A stretch of 64,000 nucleotides of DNA from Hevea brasiliensis (Eukaryota; Streptophyta; Magnoliopsida; Malpighiales; Euphorbiaceae): assembly GCF_030052815.1 (NCBI RefSeq), contig NC_079504.1, positions 46,002,324 through 46,066,323 of the forward strand. The letters are read 5' to 3'. Within the stretch, counting starts at the first letter, position 1, and every line of letters starts with the position of its first letter. The notes under the pieces are model-generated. The model made no database searches. It had not been told where the DNA came from and saw nothing but the letters and a program-made list of their open reading frames with translations. A program made the position numbers and the translations under genes. Of this stretch, positions 11,415 to 22,652 are shown piece after piece.

Positions 11415-13137
11415 TGTAACACCCCTGATTTTTTATATATTATTATTGGGCTTCGTGTAGGTATCCTCAATTCGCGGAAATTCGACAGTTGTCCGGATCT
11501 GTGAATTTCCGGCCAGACAGACCATCTACCGGAAAAGTCTCCGAATTGGATCGAGGCTTTGGCTACCCCACCATTGTCAGGCATCGAGCGTTCGAAGTCG
11601 GAATCGGCAAAGGTAAACCCGAACCTTGCTTTTTCGTAATTTTCTAGTGCTTAAATAGGATTAAAAATCCATAAAATATTCGTGGTAGCTTAGAAAATTA
11701 CGATTCTTTTTGCAATAGCTTAGTAATATTTCTAAGGACATGGCAGAGTTTTAGAATTTTTAGAGCTTATTTGGTCATTTTTTTGCAAAAATGGTCAATT
11801 TTAATGACTAAATTGATATATTACATAATGTTATGTTTGATTGATTGGATGGGCCCAGGAGGCTGTGTGATGTGATTGAGTTGTGGATATATGGATTGTG
11901 GATATAGAAGTGTGTTTTGAGCCCTTTTACAGTTGGGTAGGTCCTAGGTATAGGGAGAGTCGCGATTTTGGCATGACTTAGGACGTATTGGGTCTTTTCT
12001 TGATTTGTATTGAGTCATTTGTATTAAATGATTGTAATAAAATTGTCGGTGAGCAGACAGCCTTCTTCCTCCGCCCGCCTCGGTGACCACCGTCAAGTCC
12101 GTGAGTAAAATATTAATTTTAATTGTAATTTCGATATTATTATATGTTCGCATGCCCATCAATCACTTATATGAATATATTTATGAAGTTAAACTATATG
12201 CACTATTTATGATGCATGGAAAACAATTAAAGTGACATGATGTTGTTGTGGTAATTTGGAGCGGTGTCGTGCGTTGGCGTGCGTGTGATGTGGTGTGGAC
12301 TATGGATAGGGCGGGTAGTCACGCTTGAGTTCTTGGGGACCCGATCCTTCGAGGGTAGTCACGGCTTGAGTTCTTCGCTGGGACCCTCGATTTGGTTTAT
12401 TAAGCGAAAGTCGGCTTGAGTTCTTCACGGCACTGAGTTGGATTTAAGAGAGTGTATAGGATCGGCTCCATATGTTATGATTGATGCTACAGGGTGCGTG
12501 AGTGCTCCAAATTACCTTTTTGATGTTATGATGTGAAAATGATGTTGATGTTGCATTTCACTCTACAGGGTGCATTAGTTTTAGATAGTTATAGAGATTA
12601 TGGTTAAAATTGATATTTTACTCTCTGAGTCGAACGCTCACTCCTGTTCAATATTTTTTTCAGGCTACAGGAGGATTTTATTTTTGGTTAACCTGCTTTT
12701 CTCCTTCGCAGGTTGTTTATCAATATTTGTGTAATTTTAATTACTCCTAGAATTTCCGCATGTGTTAGCAGTAATTATTTGAATTTGGTCTGTAATATTA
12801 TTATCATGTTGGACCTGTAAACTTAATATCCTATGTCTGTTTTGATGGATTGGATGAGGGAGCTGAGCTCCCATTTATTATTATGTTGATGAGTATGTGG
12901 AGGGTGAGCTGAGCTCCCCAATTGACTATATATTGTGTTTACAGGTCGGGTGAGTCGAAAACTCCCCGTTGGTAAGTCCATTTTATGGCCGGACTCTGTC
13001 CGTTTGTTTTCTTGAAATTGGGCCCAAATGGGCCTTAGAGTTGGGTTAATGAATAGTTAAGGCTTACTACGGGCCTCGGGTGCTTTAGGCTGGCCCAGGT
13101 CCTAGTGCCGGTCCGGCCCATAGGTTGGGTCGTGACA
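11415..13137 (+). mobile_element. W: solo LTR of a gypsy-like element
   Basis: This 1,723-bp block starts TGTAACACCCCTGA and ends GGGTCGTGACA, and is flanked by a perfect 5-bp target duplication ATTTG (11410-11414 and 13138-13142). The 3' LTR of X has the uninterrupted site at about 28,045. It has no interior and no coding frame, so it is a solo LTR left by recombination between two LTRs. The CTCTGAGTCGAACGCTCACT stretch at about 12,625 resembles one in the Y LTR. Confidence 0.93.
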
Positions 13138-13142
13138 ATTTG

Positions 13143-14720
13143 AGTGAATAGTAATGTGAATAGTAATACAAAGACACAAAGTGTAATAACTAAATTGGTA
13201 GAGGAAATTAAGGGATGAAATTTGGAATCCATGAAACATGCATGGATTGCTTGGAATAGAAGTAGTAATTTACCTAAATGACTTAATGAACATTTAAGTT
13301 ATATGAATATATAATTAAGATTTGTATTCCCATTACTAGTAGGTCTAATAAAACATGAGTGACACCACTTGAATAGGAAAATGAAATTAACCTAGATGGA
13401 TTGTTGAAACTTATACTCCCATCATCAATGGAGTTCATAATATATTAGCAATACAACTTGAAGTATGAAATGTACCTTACATGAATAGATTGTTGAATGA
13501 ATAAATATGATAAAAGTGTCATTTGGGATTTAAGTTCCCATCAAGAAAGAAAGGAAAAATGTTTTGATAACAATGGTACATGTGAACCATTGTTTAGAAT
13601 TGTGATCAATATGAATAACATAATGAATTAATAAATGAGTCATATTAATGTATGAATGAGACATTAGTTCTCATTATTGTAGAAAGGAAAAGTATTTTGA
13701 GTACAATGGTATAAAAGGATAATTGATGTGAATTGTGATCATATAAATGATCAAATGAATGTATAAATTATAATTAAAATTTATCATGAAATAATGAAGT
13801 CATAAAACACAATATATTAATATTTAATAATATTATGTGCTCTTGTATTGCCTAAACATGTATGTCAGATTGGATAGATTGGCATGCCAATAGGGTATTG
13901 TTATAGCAGTACTGCGAAAGGCTTTATGCCTGTATTCATGGCTTTACGCCCGTATTCATGGCTTTATGCCCACACTCATGGCTTTTATGCCTGATTATGT
14001 GTTATCATAGCTTTTTAGCCATACTGACTGCATACATGGTTGACGTTCTGCATCCCATGGTATGACGGCCCGAGGCACCGTGGTGTCCAGTGCCAACGAC
14101 CCGTTATCCAGTTTAGTTAGCCTATCGTAGGTTACTTGGGCAATCTAATTTATTAAAATAAGTTATGAATATTAGCAATTAAAAATGCTAGAAAGTAAAT
14201 AAATGAGAAGAAGTTCTGAAATAAATTAGATTAGCTCCAAAAATTTGTTCCTTTGAAGGATCTAAAGTAAATTAAACTAGTTCTAAAAATTTTAAATATT
14301 ATAAAATGATTGTAAATAACTTAGAAAGTATCAAGGAAGTGATAAAAAGACTAGTAGAAAAATTATAACTTAAATAACAATATAAATGTGACTTTTATAA
14401 GAATATAAGTATAAGTATAAATTTTAGATTTATTTGTACATTATATTAATGATTATTGTAAACTTATGACAGAAGAGATTCTATAGAGTAACATAAATGA
14501 CGAAAAATATATTGTATGGCAAATTTTATATGAACCCAGTAAAATTCTTGAGTATAGAAAATATGCTCCAATTATTTTTACTTGTTATATTATTTCCTTG
14601 TTATATTATTGCACCACTAAGCAGCAATGCTTAGCGCGATGGATTTGTTTCCTCGCGCAGGTACTGAAGTTAAAGCCCAGCGAATACCAAACAGAGATTT
14701 TGGAGTTCTGATCTGTAGAG
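13143..14720 (+). repeat. X 5' LTR, middle part
   Basis: This continues the X LTR after the W target duplication and aligns with about 28,052-29,615. No gene is present. A 20-bp repeat (GCTTTATGCC-type) occurs four times at 13921-13991. The segment ends at the Copia-2 insertion; the last five bases, TAGAG, pair with CAGAG at 24754-24758. Confidence 0.88.
13921..13991 (+). repeat. 20-bp tandem repeat in X 5' LTR (four units)
   Basis: GCTTTATGCC or close variants start at 13921, 13941, 13961 and 13981, an exact 20-bp period with ATTCATG between units. The 3' LTR has three units (28834, 28854, 28874), so one was gained or lost since insertion. Confidence 0.85.
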
Positions 14721-16826
14721 TGTTAGTAGTATGCCCTAAAGCATATCATTTAGTATGTATCTTGTACATATTTTTATTAATAAAAGGCATTTCCACTTTT
14801 CCGTTTACATAATATATTTATATGTAATAGAAAAGGTCCATTGATATTTTGTTAGAAATATTATTCTTAAGTTGTTAAGAATATGAGTGACAATATTTCT
14901 AGCACAAAGTATCATAAATAGGTTCACAATCGAGGATACTTCATAATAAGGACATGACTTATCCAGAAAGATTGTATTCATATTTGTTCCCAAGTTATTT
15001 ATATGAGATATAAATAAGATGGAATGGTGAGTCTCATGCCATATAACAAACATGATAGGCACTTATAAATGAGAAGTAGGCCGAACCAGTGACACTTATG
15101 ACAAGCACATGGAGTTTACTCTTGTCAATGTTTTATCATAAATCATATCAGTGCATATAATCTTTAGACCTGAGATAGCACAGTTCTCTTGTATATAGGT
15201 AGTTTGAGTTTGATACTACTTTCATACTTGTACTATGTATGGGTATATGGGCATCTGTTGGCTCCTACTAGTTATATATGGAGGTAGGTGTTGATCAAGA
15301 TGGAATATGTTCCTCTAAGTAAATAGAGATAAAATCCTATGTTCATTTAATTGTTCTTGATGTTTCAAGTTCCTGGCCAGGACAGATAGATTTATTCAGA
15401 AAAGAGTTTTTGATGAGAAAATCTTTTTAATCAAGAACTGGAATTAAAAGAGAACATAATATTCATAGCAAATGGAGTTTGACATAAACCATAACTCCAG
15501 CTTGAGTTGGGATTTTGTAACAGAGAGATTCTAGTGCATGGTAACATATGATTATAGGTTCATTTAAGGTAAACCTTATTACTAATTGGGTGGCCATGGC
15601 ATGCTATGCTAGGTGTTAATCATGGTCTATGAAGTTCATAAAATGATTTAGAGAAATCATTTATGGTAAGAAAGAGTTTTGATGATATTAAGAGTTGATA
15701 TCATGTCTCATTGCCAATTAGTGATGAGCCTAGTAAGTCACACACATACACAAATTATCACCTATTTAAATATGATTTAATTAATTAATTAAAGAGTTTA
15801 ATTGATTAATTAAATAGGTTTGATTTGCAATTAAATTGCAAAGTCCCTAGCATGACTTGAAACCAAATCTAGATTATTGGATGTATAGTATAAGTTAAAT
15901 TTATATTTAAAGTATTTAAATATGAATTTAATTAATGAGAAATTAATTTATAGAGATTAATTAATTAATTTATATTTGATATAAATTAGAAGAAGAAAAA
16001 TAATTATTTTGGGTTAAGAACTCAAAATTAAGACACAGGGGCATTTTGATCATTTCACAGTGTGACACGTGGCACCATGAGATGGTGACACATGGGATTA
16101 CACATAAACTTGCCAAATGTTTTTTAATCATGTAAGATGATTAAAATCAAGATTAAATATAGGTTTGACACTTAGCACAATGTGATTGGGTCACTTAAAC
16201 CTAGAGCTAATCAAGGGGTGACATGTGGCAAGGGTTTAATGTGTTAACCTAGCTATATAAGTGTTGTTATGAAAAAGAAAAAAAAAACCAGCAGCCACTC
16301 CTCTCCTTTGTCACGCCATTTTGAGGCTCTCCATCTATTCTTCTTCATCTCTCATCAATTCAAAGAGATTAGCCATCAATCTCTTGAATTAAGAACACTA
16401 GAAATTGTTTCTAGTGTCCTGTTTACATCTCTAATATCTTAAAAGGCAGAACTTGAATTTCTAATTAATAGAAAAAGCTTTAGAAGCTGTTCAAGGGCTG
16501 CCATAGGTGTTCTTGGTGTGGACAAGCTAGAGGGACAACATTTGGTGTCCTGAAGACAAATCTCAAAGGCGCAGACACGCTGCAGTGCATCAAGAGGTTA
16601 GTGTAATCGTTCTTGATTTAATCTATAGTTTTAAAATTAATCTGATTAATTTTAAAATCTTAATTGACAAATACAGATCCAAAAACATATTAAAAGAGTT
16701 TTAATATGTTGTTTATCATTGAAATCAAATCGATAAAAATAAATCTTGCATGATGCATGTGACCCTAGGTGAAAATTTTTGAATTCAATGGTATAAACTT
16801 GTGTTTTTCATGCTTCCGTTCCTTCA
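14721..16826 (+). repeat. Copia-2 5' LTR
   Basis: A 2,106-bp LTR from TGTTAGTAGTATG to CCTTCA. It contains a G-box/ABRE-like CACGTGGC at 16066-16073 and a TATATAA box at 16254-16260. The rest is AT-rich, with TTAATTAA-type stretches at 15,775-15,825 and 15,955-15,985. Confidence 0.95.
16066..16260 (+). promoter_or_regulatory. Copia-2 LTR promoter: G-box/ABRE-like site and TATA box
   Basis: CACGTGGC (16066-16073) sits in TGACACGTGGCACCATGAG, which also holds the inverted pair CACCAT/ATGGTG. About 180 bp downstream is TATATAAG (16254-16261). ACGTGGC is the core bound by plant ABF/bZIP factors in stress and abscisic-acid responses, and LTR U3 regions often carry such sites. The same pair is at 23996-24003 and 24183-24190 in the 3' LTR. 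Activity is inferred only. Confidence 0.55.
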
Positions 16827-16828
16827 AT

Positions 16829-16840
16829 TGGTATCAGAGC
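16829..16840 (+). other. Copia-2 primer-binding site
   Basis: TGGTATCAGAGC, complementary to the 3' end of initiator-Met tRNA, starts two bases after the 5' LTR. Confidence 0.93.
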
Positions 16841-18648
16841 CACTATATTTGCCATTTAGATTGATGTTTATATGATTTAATTGTGTGTTTGATCATGAGA
16901 TCAAAAGTTCATTGCTGGTTGCAAAGCCAAGGTGGCAGCACAAATGATGAACACCATGGTGCGCATGGTAGATGCACCACAATGGTGTGCAAAGGTAAGT
17001 GGATGGTGAATGTGCAATTGTTGTATGATCTGAGATCCATTTTATGTCTAATTAAATTGTTTAATTAGAATTTCTATCACACAATTAAATTATGATTCAA
17101 ATCATAATTTTAAAAATTGTTTGAATGTGATTCAAATCTGAATTTTAAAAGTTGTTTGAATGTGATTCAAATCTGAATTTTAAAAATTGTTTGAATGTGA
17201 TTCAAATCTGAATTTTTAAAGTTGTTTGAATAATATTTAAATCTGATTTTTTAAAATTGATTGAATAAAATTCAGATCTGATTTTTTAAAAGAAAATGTT
17301 TGAATGTGATTCAAATCTGATTTTTTAAAAATGTTTGAATGTGATTCAAATCTGAATTTTTAAAGTTGTTTGAATGTGATTCAAATCTGAATTTTTAAAT
17401 TTATTTGAATGAGATTCAAATCTGAATTTTTAAATTTATTTGAATCATATTTAAATCTGGATTTTTAAGTTGAATATGAGATATTCAATTTAATTTAAGT
17501 ATGTATGTTTCATTTAATTGTTAAATAGTGATATGCATGATGGATGATCATGGACTATAAAAGACCAATGTGATTGGATTTATTTCTTTTATGTTTCTTT
17601 GGGATTGTAAATTAATTAATTTATTTTAATTTATTTTGGGCATGTATTATTAAGTTTGTAATAATTTTTGGGTTGTAATTTCATTTATTTAAGTTCTTGT
17701 AAATTCGCCTTGGTATGCCAAGGATTACTATGTAATATTGGATTGCAAGAAGTTCAAGGAGGTCAAGAGCATTGGTGGGACCAGTGGGAGGAATTCAAGA
17801 TCAAGTGTTGATTATGTACTCCTTCAGCAACTCTTGTAAAATGAATGAATGAAATGCACCTAGGAATGCCCTGATTCAATTCTTGGTGGCTCAGAATTGA
17901 ATCACTTAGAAAGTCCATGATCATACCATATTTATTGCTTATCCATGAATGCATGAGATGTATGGGAATGTATGCTATTATATGATATATGCAAGCTAAT
18001 TGGATAATGTGCAAAGTGAGACCTTAATAGTAATTAGAATGACCATAAAATCTTCCAAACAAATGATTAAGTTAGAAATGCTATAACTAAAGTAATTATA
18101 ACATAGGCCCTCCATTAGGGCAATTATTTTAAGAAATTTTAAATAGTTGCGTAAGATGCAATTAATTTAAGAGATTTTCTTAAGAATAATTGTTAAGCAT
18201 GAGATGTTGTAAATATGTAAATAGTTTGGTGGCCAATATTGGATGTACCTGAGGACATTAAAATTATTTGCATAATTACTGGCTCAATGGGATCAACTTA
18301 ACTAATGCAAGATAAGTCAATAATGGATGTACCTGAGATTTTGAGCATTAGGGGCCAGGTAAAGGATTGAACCTCACATGAAATGTGATGGGCAAGGAGT
18401 TGCTCACTTATAGTTTATTGTAATTCCAATAATGGATGTACCTGAGGATGATCAATAGAATTATAAGAATTCAATCACCCACTAGAAATCCATCCAACTA
18501 GGATTTCCGTTTTCTACTTTGGAAGTGTAGGATTCGCTAAGTTAGTGGGAGGACCAATTTGATTAAAAGACCATAATCATTTTGGTTAATTACATGATAC
18601 ATTTACTAATTAATCTGATTATTTTCTGCGATTAATTTTACGATAAAA
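16841..18648 (+). other. Copia-2 untranslated leader
   Basis: About 1.8 kb between the primer site and gag holds no credible gene. Contents are a palindrome-bearing tandem array (17092-17468) and three copies of AATGGATGTACCTGAGG-type sequence (18233-18254, 18319-18337, 18428-18447). A purine-rich AAGGAGGTCAAGAGC lies near 17,755. Confidence 0.7.
17092..17468 (+). repeat. Palindrome-bearing tandem array in the Copia-2 leader
   Basis: About ten imperfect 34-38-bp units read TTGTTTGAATGTGATTCAAA plus an AT spacer. The core TTTGAAT-GTG-ATTCAAA is a perfect 7-bp inverted repeat, so each unit could form a small hairpin in RNA or a protein-binding dyad in DNA. Copia-1 has the same array at 7414-7757. 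Confidence 0.87.
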
Positions 18649-18744
18649 ATGAGCCGCAGAACAACCACCACCATCCAATATCCTTGCAAGCATACTTGAT
18701 CGTAATAGGTTGACAGGACCTAATCATGCGATTGGCTAAGAAAT

Positions 18745-19620
18745 TTGAAACTTGTCCTGAACCTTGAACATATAGGATATGTTCTAGATTCAAATGTTCC
18801 TGGTCCCTTACCTCCAGAGGCCACACAAGAGGAACATGAAACTTTGGATAAGTGGAAGGAGCATGATATGAGAGCTAAGTGTTACATGCTTGCTTTCATG
18901 AGTAATGAGTTACAAAAGCAGCATGAGAACATGTTGAGTGCGAGTGAGATCCTCATTCACCTACAAGAGTTGTATGGTGAGCACAGTAGGAATGCTAGGT
19001 ATGAGATATCTAGACAGCTATTCCGTATGAGGATGTTTGAGGGACAGAATGTTGGGGATCATGTCCACAAGATGATTCGGCTGATTGAGCAGTTGGAACA
19101 TCTTGACTTCAACATGGATTTCCAACTACAGACGGATTTGATCCTTCAGTCCCTTCCTGAGTCTTTTGGGAATTTTGTGACAAATTTCCATATGACTCAA
19201 CAGGAATGCACCTTAGCTGATTTACTCAACATGCTGGGTATTGCCCAAAAGAATATTCCGAGCAATAAAGGAAAAGAGGTAGCTTTGATTGCATCTTCTT
19301 CTGCTGGAAAGTCAAACAAGAAGAAGGGCAATAAGAAAAAGAAACCTCAGATTTCTGGTTCTTCCAAGAAAATAGCTAAACAGAAAGGGAAGACTAAAGC
19401 TAATGGAGGCAAAGGAAAGTGTTTCCACTGCCACAAGGATGGGCACTGGAAAAGGAACTGCCCAGAGTATCTTGCTTCTCTGAAGGACAAGAAGGATACA
19501 CCTTCAGAAGGTATGTCCATATCTTGTTATTTAGATTCTAATGATACTCATAGTTCATCTACAACTTGGGTTTTAGATACTGGTGCCAGTTCTCACATTT
19601 CTAAGATATGCAGGAACTAG
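18745..19620 (+). pseudogene. Copia-2 gag and protease segment
   Basis: This 291-codon segment has the plant copia gag domain (UBN2 type: KWKEHDMRAKCYML, LHLQELYGEHSRNARYE-like blocks), a lysine-rich linker and a CCHC zinc knuckle CFHCHKDGHWKRNC at 19420-19461, which binds genomic RNA. It then has the aspartic protease site WVLDTGASSHIS with DTGA at 19576-19587. The true gag start is upstream (18649); the first methionine here is internal and corresponds to an asparagine in Copia-1. A single lost base at about 19604 ends the frame at 19620. Confidence 0.92.
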
Positions 19621-20840
19621 CAAATAGTAGCAGATTGCGTTCTCAAGATATTAGAGTCAGGATTGGCAATGGCTCAACTGTTGAAGCTTTAGCCATAGGA
19701 TCTAAATCTTTTTACATGTTTGGACATGTTTTGTGTTTGGATAATATTTTATATGTACCTGATGCTTTTAAGAACATCATTTCTATATCTAGTTTAACTA
19801 GAAATGGCTATGAATTTCAGTTCACAGATGATGTTTGCAACATTTATTTTGGAAATAAATATGTTGGTTCGGGTTATATAAATGATGGTCTTTATTATTT
19901 GGATAATAATGACAAACACAAATTGAATGCAAGTGATCTAAAAGAATGCAATGCCATGGTGAAAACCAACTCAAGTTCAAAATATATTTGGCACTTAAGG
20001 TTATGTCATGTTGCAGAAGATAGGATTGCAAAACTGGAGAAAATGGGGATTCTATTCTTATTGGGCTCTGAGCCTACTCCAACTTGTGAATCTTGCCTTC
20101 AGGGCAAAACGACTAGATCACCCTTTGTTGGACAAGGGCTAAGAGCTGAAAATATTTTGGAACTAATACATAGTGATGTATGTGGTCCATTTAAAGAAAT
20201 GGCTAGAGGGGTCTTTCATTATTTTATTACCTTTACTGATGATAAATCAAGATTTGGGTATTTGTATTTGATGAAATACAAACATGAATCCTTTGAAAAG
20301 TTTAAAGAATTTAAATCTGAAGTAGAAAATCAAACAGGAAAGAGTATTAAAGCTCTTCGATTAGATCGTGGAGGTGAATATTTGAGTACTGAATTTGATG
20401 AATACTTGAGAGAGCATGGCATTATTTCTCAGCTGACTCCTCCAGGAACGCCACAGCTGAATGGTGTATCTGAAAGGAGAAATCGTACCCTATTGGATAC
20501 GGTACGTAGTATGATGAGCTATACTAATATGCCAATCTTCTTTTGGGGATTTGCATTAGAATCAGCTTTGTATATTCTGAATAGAATTCCATCAAAATCA
20601 GTTTCTTCCACACCTTATGAGATATGGCATGGAAGAAAATCAAGTCTTAAGCATGTTAAGATTTGGGGTTGTCCAGCTTATATTAAAAAGCTGAACACTG
20701 ATAAATTGGAGACCAGATCAGAAAAAGGTCGATTTGTTGGATATCCAAAAGATAGTTTTGGATATTATTTTTATTTGCCTACTTCACAAAAGGTTGTGAT
20801 AAGTAGAGATGCTACATTTCTTGAACAACAGTTTGTTTAA
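19608..20840 (+). pseudogene. Copia-2 protease tail and integrase segment
   Basis: This 410-codon segment is the longest open piece of the element. It has the pre-integrase zinc region (HLRLCHVAEDRI ... CESC, about 19990-20096) and an integrase core whose DDE residues are all present: D at 20175-20177 (HSDVCGPF), D at 20364-20366 (LDRGGEY) and E at 20472-20474 (SERRNRTLLD). It ends with the GRKSSLKHVKIWGCPAYIK and GRFVGYPKDSFGYYFY blocks common between integrase and RT. Integrase performs strand transfer into host DNA. Confidence 0.93.
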
Positions 20841-20873
20841 GAAGGAGGCAAAGGAAGGCAAATAGAGTTAGAA

Positions 20874-22049
20874 TTGGAGAATTCTGACCAACCAACAGAT
20901 CAGATGGATATAGATCCATCTAGTCAATCTATACCCGTTGATGAAACATCTACAGCTGTTCCTCATAGAACAACCAGGGTATCTCACCCACCAGTGAGAT
21001 ATGGTTTTCTTTATGAAGAAGAACAAGAGTTGTCTATTCATGAAGAAGTAGATCATGGAGATGATCCACTTACCTATGAAGAAGCTATATCAAATATAGA
21101 CTCTTCAAAATGGATTGATGCTATGAAATTTGAGATTGATTCCATGTATAAGAATCAAGTTTGGGATCTTGTTGACCCACCTGAAGGTATTGTACCTATA
21201 GGGAACAAATAGGTTTTCAAGAAGAAAATTGGTTTTGATGGAAAGGTAGAGACCTATAAGGCAAGGCTGGTAGCGAAAGGGTTTCGCCAAAGGCAAGGAG
21301 TCGACTATGAGGAGACTTTCTCGCCTGTTGCCATGCTTAAATCAATTAGGATTTTATTAGCAATAGCTGCATACTATGATTATGAGATTTGGCAAATGGA
21401 TGTAAAAACAGCTTTTCTCAATGGATACATTGAAGAAAACATTTTCATGGAATAACCTAGCGGTTTTGAATCCCAAGATGGTTCCAAGGTATGCAAGCTA
21501 AAGCGATCCATTTATGGGTTGAAACAAGCTTCGAGGAGTTGGAACATCCGTTTTGATGAAGCTATTAAATCCTTTGGTTTTATCAAAAATGAGGATGAGC
21601 CATGTGTATATAAGAAGGTTAGTGACAGTGCTATCACTTTCCTTGTCTTATATGTGGATGACATACTGTTGATGGGTAATGACACAGGTATGTTGACAAC
21701 TATAAAGGTATGGTTGTCAAATACATTCTCCATGAAAGACTTTGGGGAGGCAACCTATATTCTTGGGATTCGCATATATAGAGATAGAGCGAAAAGAATA
21801 ATTGGTTTATCCCAAAGTCTATACTTGGAAAAGGTGTTAAAGAGGTTTAACATGCTTGATTCCAAGAGAGGATTGTTACCAGTGAGACATGGTATCCACC
21901 TTTCTAAAGAGATGTCTCCAAAGACACCTGAAGAAAGAGATAAGATGGCCAGGATTCCATATGCTTCGGCTATTGGAAGTTTAATGTATGCAATATTGTG
22001 TACTAGGCTGGATATCGAATATGTTGTTAGTTTGACTAGCAGGTATTAA
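20874..22049 (+). pseudogene. Copia-2 reverse transcriptase segment
   Basis: The frame runs from the acidic linker (20874) through the RVT_2 domain: ARLVAKGFRQRQGVDYEETF, DVKTAFLNG, LKRSIYGLKQASR and the catalytic YVDD at 21651-21662. Both catalytic aspartates are intact. TAG (21210-21212) replaces a tryptophan codon and TAA (21453-21455) replaces glutamine of the MEQP block in Copia-1. The frame stops at 22047-22049. Confidence 0.9.
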
Positions 22050-22638
22050 TCCAATCCAGGTTTGGAACACTAGATAGTGTCAAGAATATCCTTAAGTACT
22101 TGAGAAGAACTAAGGATTTATTCTTGATTTATGGAGGTGGAGACTTGCAATTGGATGGTTATACTGATTCTGATTTCCAATCAAATATCGATGATAGAAA
22201 GTCTACCTCTGGATATGTGTTCATTTGTAATGGAGGTGCAGTCAGTTGGAAGAGTTCCAAGCGAGCATGACCGCAGATTCCACTCTGAGAGGTTGAGTAT
22301 ATTCTTGCATCAAATGCTACAAAGGAAGTCTGTTTGGATAAAGAAGTTCATGATGAACTTACAGTAGTTCCTTCCGTTGAGTCAGCGGTTCCACTACCTT
22401 TGTGACAACAATGGAGCGATCATACTGAGCTAAGGAACCAAGGTCTCACCAGAAATCCAAACACATAGAAAGGCGCTACCACATTATCAGAGAAATAGTT
22501 GTGCGAGGCGATGTAGCCATGCAGAAAATAGCATCAGCTGAAAATCCAACTGATCCATTCACTAAGCCTATGTCATAGACTCAGTTAGACTGACATCTTG
22601 AGAAGATAGGTCTAAGATATTGTAATGAATGGCTCTAG
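22050..22638 (+). pseudogene. Copia-2 RNase H segment, fragmented
   Basis: Copia RNase H remains can be read across frames: DLFLIYGGGDLQLDGYTDSD, DDRKSTSGYVFICNGG and SWKSSK, then stops and frame changes. The second half is recognisable by comparison with Copia-1, including SLCHRLS/TKPMSQTQLD-type sequence, up to the terminal codons before TAG at 22636-22638. It is more decayed than the same region of Copia-1. Confidence 0.85.
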
Positions 22639-22639
22639 T

Positions 22640-22652
22640 GCTAGTGGGAGAT
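22640..22652 (+). other. Copia-2 polypurine tract
   Basis: GCTAGTGGGAGAT directly precedes the 3' LTR at 22653 and matches the Copia-1 tract apart from one base. Confidence 0.8.

Larger units (their letters stand above)
18649..22638 (+). pseudogene. Copia-2 gag-pol, degenerate
   Basis: This is the full extent of the former polyprotein, from ATG at 18649 (MS, then out of frame) to TAG at 22636-22638. Relative to Copia-1 there is a one-base insertion just after the start codon and a one-base loss about 75 bases later, so the first ~30 codons of gag are scrambled. A further base is lost near 19604, just after the protease site. In-frame stops lie at 21210-21212 (a W codon in the family) and 21453-21455 (a Q codon in Copia-1). 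RNase H is split by several stops after 22047. The element could not code for its own movement. Confidence 0.92.
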
